Source: Cellulomonas sp. ACRRI
GTDB lineage: Bacteria; Actinomycetota; Actinomycetes; Actinomycetales; Cellulomonadaceae
NCBI RefSeq assembly: GCF_022346185.1
Contig: NZ_JAKRMS010000036.1
Location: 1-32,251, forward strand
DNA length: 32,251 bases
Direction: 5' to 3'
The translations under genes and the position numbers were made by a program. The notes beneath the pieces were generated by a model that saw only the letters and a program-made list of their open reading frames with translations, was not told the DNA's origin and did no database searches. This document shows, one piece after another, positions 27,889-32,251 of this stretch; the stretch's first letter is position 1, and each line of letters opens with the position of its first letter.

Positions 27889-28523
27889 CCGTGCCCGTCG
27901 TCCCGGACGCCGAGCAGGCGCGCCGCTGGCTCGAGCAGGAGCTCGCCGACCCGGTCTACCACCAGCAGCCGAGCCTGCTGCAGCGGTTCCTGGACTGGCT
28001 CGGCCGGCTGTTCGAGGGCGCCGACGGGCTGCCGATCGGCAACGTCGGCACGCTCCTGGCGATCCTCGCGGGCCTGGCCGTCCTCGTGACCGTGGCGTTC
28101 CTCGTCACGGGGCCCGTCCGCCGCAGCCGGCGGGTCGCCGGGGCCCGCGGCGTGCTGGACGCGGACGACCGGCGCACCGCCGCCGAGCTGCGGGCCGCCG
28201 CCGACGCGGCCGCGGCGCGCGGCGACTGGGCCGCGGCGGTCGCGGACCGGTTCCGGGCCGTGGTCCGAGCGCTCGAGGAGCGCGCCGTGCTGGAGGAGCA
28301 GCCGGGCCGCACGGCGCACGAGGCCGTCGAGGCCGCCGGGGTGCGCCTGCCCGCCCACGCGGTCGACCTGCGCGCCGCCGGGCGCCTCTTCGACGACGTG
28401 GTCTACGGCGAGCGCACCCCGCGCGCGGAGGACGACGCGGCGCTGCGCGAGCTGGACGCGCGCGTGGCGGGGACCCGCCCCACGCCGCCCGCCGGGGTGG
28501 CCGCCGCGGGGGTGGGCGCGTGA
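27885..28523 (+). CDS. DUF4129-domain membrane protein
   Basis: 212 residues from the GTG at 27885, overlapping the upstream stop (GTGA). A short N-terminal part (ARRWLEQELADPVYHQQPSLLQRFLDWLGRLF) leads to one membrane span at ~54-76 (VGTLLAILAGLAVLVTVAFLVTG). The cytosolic DUF4129 helices follow (AADAAAARGDWAAAVADRFRAVVRALEERAVL, GRLFDDVVYGERTPRAEDDAALRELD). DUF4129 is often fused to transglutaminase-like proteins or encoded beside MoxR and DUF58, as here. It has no known enzymatic activity. The tight overlaps imply one translational unit. Confidence 0.9.
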   Translation: MTVPVVPDAEQARRWLEQELADPVYHQQPSLLQRFLDWLGRLFEGADGLPIGNVGTLLAILAGLAVLVTVAFLVTGPVRRSRRVAGARGVLDADDRRTAAELRAAADAAAARGDWAAAVADRFRAVVRALEERAVLEEQPGRTAHEAVEAAGVRLPAHAVDLRAAGRLFDDVVYGERTPRAEDDAALRELDARVAGTRPTPPAGVAAAGVGA

Positions 28524-29760
28524 CCGCGCCGACGACCACCCCGCCGCCGGCCGCCGCACCCGCCGGGCCCGACGGCGTCGTCCTCGGGGACGGCACCACC
28601 GTGCGCAGCCGCGCGGGCGCCCGGTGGCGCCGGGTGCGCTGGCTGGTCGCGGTGGCGATCCTGCTCGGCATCGGCGTGCTCGCGGCGCTGCTGCCCGCGC
28701 CCACCCGCTCGGCCACCGCGCTCGCCCCGGACAACCCCCGGGACAACGGCGCGATGGCGCTCGCCGAGGTGCTGCGCGACCAGGGCGTCCGGATCGACTA
28801 CGTGCGCTCCGTGGGCGCCGCGGCCGACGCCGCGGAGGCCGGGCGCACGCTGCTCGTGACCTCCGACTGGCTGCTGTCCGACGCCCAGACCTCGGCGCTC
28901 GCCGGCACGGACGCCGACCTGGTGCTGCTCGACCCGTCCTTCCTCCTCGACCGGGTGGTCCCGGGTCTGACCACCGGCTGGTCGGGCGGCACCCAGCCCG
29001 CCCCGGTCGCCGCGTCCTGCCCCGACCCCGACGCCACCGCCGCGGGGACGGTCTCGGCGACCGGTGCGGGCGTCGTCCCCACCGGCGAGGCCGCCCCTGC
29101 CGGGACCACGCTCTGCTTCCCGGTCCCGGGCACCTCCCCGCAGGCGTCCCTGTACTCCGCCTCGGAGGTCGACGGCCGCCGGGTCACCGTGCTGGGCGAC
29201 GCCGGCCTGATCACGAACGCCCGGATCACCGACGAGGGCAACGCGGCGCTCGCGCTGCGCGCCCTCGGACGGAACGCCGACCTGGTCTGGTACGTGCCGT
29301 CCGCCGACGACCTCGGCGCCGACGGGACGAGCACCGGCCCCGGCCTGGGCGACCTGCTGCCGCCCGTCGCGCGGGTGCTGCTGATCCAGGCGCTCGTCGT
29401 GGTGCTCGCGCTCGGCCTGTGGCGCGGCCGCCGGCTCGGCCGGGTCGTCGCCGAGCGGCTGCCGGTGGTGGTCCGCCCCGCCGAGACCACCCGCGGCCGG
29501 GCGCGGCTCTACCGCACGTCCCGGTCGTACGGGCACGCGGCGGCGTCGCTGCGTGCCGGCACGGCGGCGCGGCTCGCCCGCCGGCTCGGCGTCCCCCGGT
29601 CCGCGGGGGCCGCCGACGTCGTCGTCGCGGTCGCCCGGGCGGCCGGCCGGGACGAGACCGACGTCCGCGACCTCCTGTACGGACCACCCCCCACGTCAGA
29701 CGCGGGCCTGGAGCACCTGGCCCGCCGGCTCGACCAGCTCGAGAGCGAGGTTCACCCCAC

Positions 29761-29764
<4 letters not shown>
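28520..29764 (+). CDS. DUF4350-domain membrane protein
   Basis: 414 residues from the GTG at 28520 (GTGA overlap). A TM span at ~40-60 (RWLVAVAILLGIGVLAALLP) is followed by an extracytoplasmic DUF4350 domain: LAPDNPRDNGAMALAEVLRDQGV near 68-90 and LLVTSDWLLSDAQTSAL near 113-130. A second TM span (~280-300, VARVLLIQALVVVLALGLWRG) and a cytosolic tail ending LEHLARRLDQLESEVHPT complete it. DUF4350 resembles the glutamine-amidotransferase-like ThuA/GATase fold found near MoxR genes. No nucleophile can be assigned. It is the partner between DUF4129 and MoxR in the common actinobacterial arrangement. Confidence 0.9.
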
Positions 29765-30930
<1,166 letters not shown>

Positions 30931-30940
30931 GGCGCCCGGC

Positions 30941-32233
30941 GTGGCGATCACCTGGCGCGCGGTCGCGCTGACCGCGGTCGGCGCGCTGCCGGTGCTGCTC
31001 TGGCCCGTGCCCGGCACGGTGCTGGCCTGGGCGGCGCTGGTCGTGCTGCTGTGCGCGCTCGACGTCGCCCTGGCCGCGTCGCCGCGCGCCGTCGCGATCC
31101 GCCGGGAGGTCACCGGGGCGGTCCGGCTGCACGAGCCCGCCCGGTCCCGGCTGACCCTCACCCACACCGGCGCCCGGCGGCTGCGCGCCGTGGTCCGGGA
31201 CGCGTGGCAGCCCTCGGCCGGCGCGGGGCAGAACCGGCACCGGGTCGACCTGCCGCCCGGGGAGTCGCGCCGGGTCGACACCGCCCTGCGCCCGAGCCGC
31301 CGCGGCGACCTGCGCGCCGACCGGGTGACCATCCGGGCCGCCGGCCCGCTCGGCCTCGCCGCCCGGCAGGCCTCCCTCGAGGTCCCCGGCACCCAGCGCG
31401 TGCTGCCCGAGTTCGCGTCCCGCCGGCACCTGCCCAGCCGGCTCGCCCGGCTCCGGGAGATGGACGGCCGCGCGGCCGTCCAGGTCCGCGGGCAGGGCAC
31501 CGAGTTCGACTCGCTGCGCGAGTACGTGATCGGCGACGACGTGCGGTCGATCGACTGGCGGGCCAGCGCGCGGCGCAACGACGTGGTGGTCCGCACCTGG
31601 CGCCCCGAGCGGGACCGCCGGGTGCTGATCGTCCTCGACACGTCGCGCACCAGCGCCGCGCGCACGGGCGAGGAGCCCCGCCTGGAGCCGTCGGTCGAGG
31701 CGGCGCTGCTGCTCGCCGCCCTCGCGTCCCGCGCCGGCGACCGCGTCGAGCTGCTGGCCTACGACCGCACCGTGCGGGCGCGCGTGGCCGGCGCCTCGGG
31801 CCCCCGGCTGATGCCCGCGGTCGCGGACGCGCTGGCCGACGTCGAACCCTCGCTCGTCGAGGCGGACTGGCCCGGGATCGTCGCTCAGGTCCAGGAGCGG
31901 CTGTCCCAGCGGGCGCTCGTCGTGCTGCTGTCCGCGCTCGAGCCGGCGGCCGTCGAGAACGGCCTGCTGCGGGTGGTCGACCAGCTCGCGTCCCGGCACC
32001 AGGTCGTGCTCGCGTCCGTGCGGGACCCCGAGGTCGAGCGGCTGCGCACCGGCCGGGAGGACGTGGCCGCGCTGTTCGACGCCGCGGCCGCCGAGCGGAC
32101 GGAGCTCGAGCGGACGGCGGTCGCGCAGCGGCTGCGCAGCCACGGGGTGGAGGTCGTCGACGCGCTGCCGGACGACCTCGCCCCGCGCCTGGCGGACGCG
32201 TACCTGGCGCTGAAGGCCGCGGGCCGCCTCTGA
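30941..32233 (+). CDS. DUF58-domain protein (VWA-like), MoxR partner
   Basis: 430 residues from the GTG at 30941, ending inside the window. Two hydrophobic spans at the N-terminus (~5-45) are followed by a beta-rich domain. The DUF58 signature is GTEFDSLREYVIGDDVRSIDWRASARRNDVVVRTW (near 186-220). Next is a VWA-like VLIVLDTSRTSAA, with an Asp-x-Ser-type metal site that is plausible but not fully canonical. The C-terminal half (VELLAYDRTVRARV, ALVVLLSALEPAAVENGLL) has a VWA-like fold. It is membrane-anchored, with most of it in the cytosol. DUF58 next to MoxR is a conserved pair, and the module probably continues beyond the window. Confidence 0.95.
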   Translation: MAITWRAVALTAVGALPVLLWPVPGTVLAWAALVVLLCALDVALAASPRAVAIRREVTGAVRLHEPARSRLTLTHTGARRLRAVVRDAWQPSAGAGQNRHRVDLPPGESRRVDTALRPSRRGDLRADRVTIRAAGPLGLAARQASLEVPGTQRVLPEFASRRHLPSRLARLREMDGRAAVQVRGQGTEFDSLREYVIGDDVRSIDWRASARRNDVVVRTWRPERDRRVLIVLDTSRTSAARTGEEPRLEPSVEAALLLAALASRAGDRVELLAYDRTVRARVAGASGPRLMPAVADALADVEPSLVEADWPGIVAQVQERLSQRALVVLLSALEPAAVENGLLRVVDQLASRHQVVLASVRDPEVERLRTGREDVAALFDAAAAERTELERTAVAQRLRSHGVEVVDALPDDLAPRLADAYLALKAAGRL

Positions 32234-32251
32234 CCCGACCCCCTCCCGCAC

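Overview
The window is about 32 kb of very GC-rich DNA (I estimate above 70% G+C by eye) from an actinobacterium, most likely Micrococcales and plausibly Cellulomonas or a close relative. The markers are a kgd/odhA-type oxoglutarate decarboxylase-dehydrogenase, a SigR/RsrA thiol-stress pair, MtrAB-LpqB, a SecA without a zinc tail next to a DUF6912 and an Rv3235-type gene, a 24-residue bL37 ribosomal protein, frequent GTG starts, and stop/start overlaps of the GTGA and TGATG types. It reads as ordinary chromosome. I see no insertion sequence, prophage, CRISPR array, tRNA or rRNA, and no gene-free stretch longer than about 225 bases.

Layout. 1-3.7 kb: the 3' part of kgd. 3.9-5.9 kb: a GlxA-type AraC regulator, a divergent 51-residue membrane peptide, and a degenerate SGNH-hydrolase-like protein. 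5.9-8.7 kb, minus strand: pilT-like ATPase, DUF4097 protein and PadR regulator. The last two share a promoter overlapped by a direct-repeat operator. 8.9-14.1 kb: bL37, rsrA-sigR (minus), a divergent DoxX-like gene, then aroA-rsgA-hisN (plus). 14.2-18.6 kb: DUF6912 (minus), a 14-codon leader ORF coupled to an Rv3235-like gene (plus), and secA (minus). 18.8-26.3 kb, minus strand: mtrA-mtrB-lpqB-comF, then hpf from its own promoter, then a YcaQ-like winged-helix protein. 26.5-32.2 kb, plus strand: a five-gene MoxR/DUF58 membrane module (multi-pass membrane protein, DUF4129, DUF4350, MoxR AAA+ ATPase, DUF58) with 4-base overlaps.

How the genes work together. SigR and RsrA form a redox switch: RsrA keeps every cysteine and histidine position of the characterised protein. 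The upstream region suggests two promoters giving two SigR isoforms. PadR probably represses its own operon. MtrA-MtrB-LpqB is the conserved envelope and cell-cycle two-component system with its lipoprotein partner. MoxR, DUF58 and the DUF4129/DUF4350 proteins form the usual ATPase/VWA-like envelope module. Hpf (ribosome hibernation), bL37 (ribosome) and RsgA (30S maturation) all act on ribosomes.

The most interesting signals are between genes. They are a family of CGCCGAG-tipped nested palindromes at several gene junctions, the two-promoter layout of sigR with a near-leaderless in-frame upstream start, a perfect 24-bp palindrome just upstream of the secA start, a 24-bp tandem repeat touching the secA stop, and the coupled leader ORF before the Rv3235-like gene. 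I did not find a whole multi-gene system that I would call undescribed.
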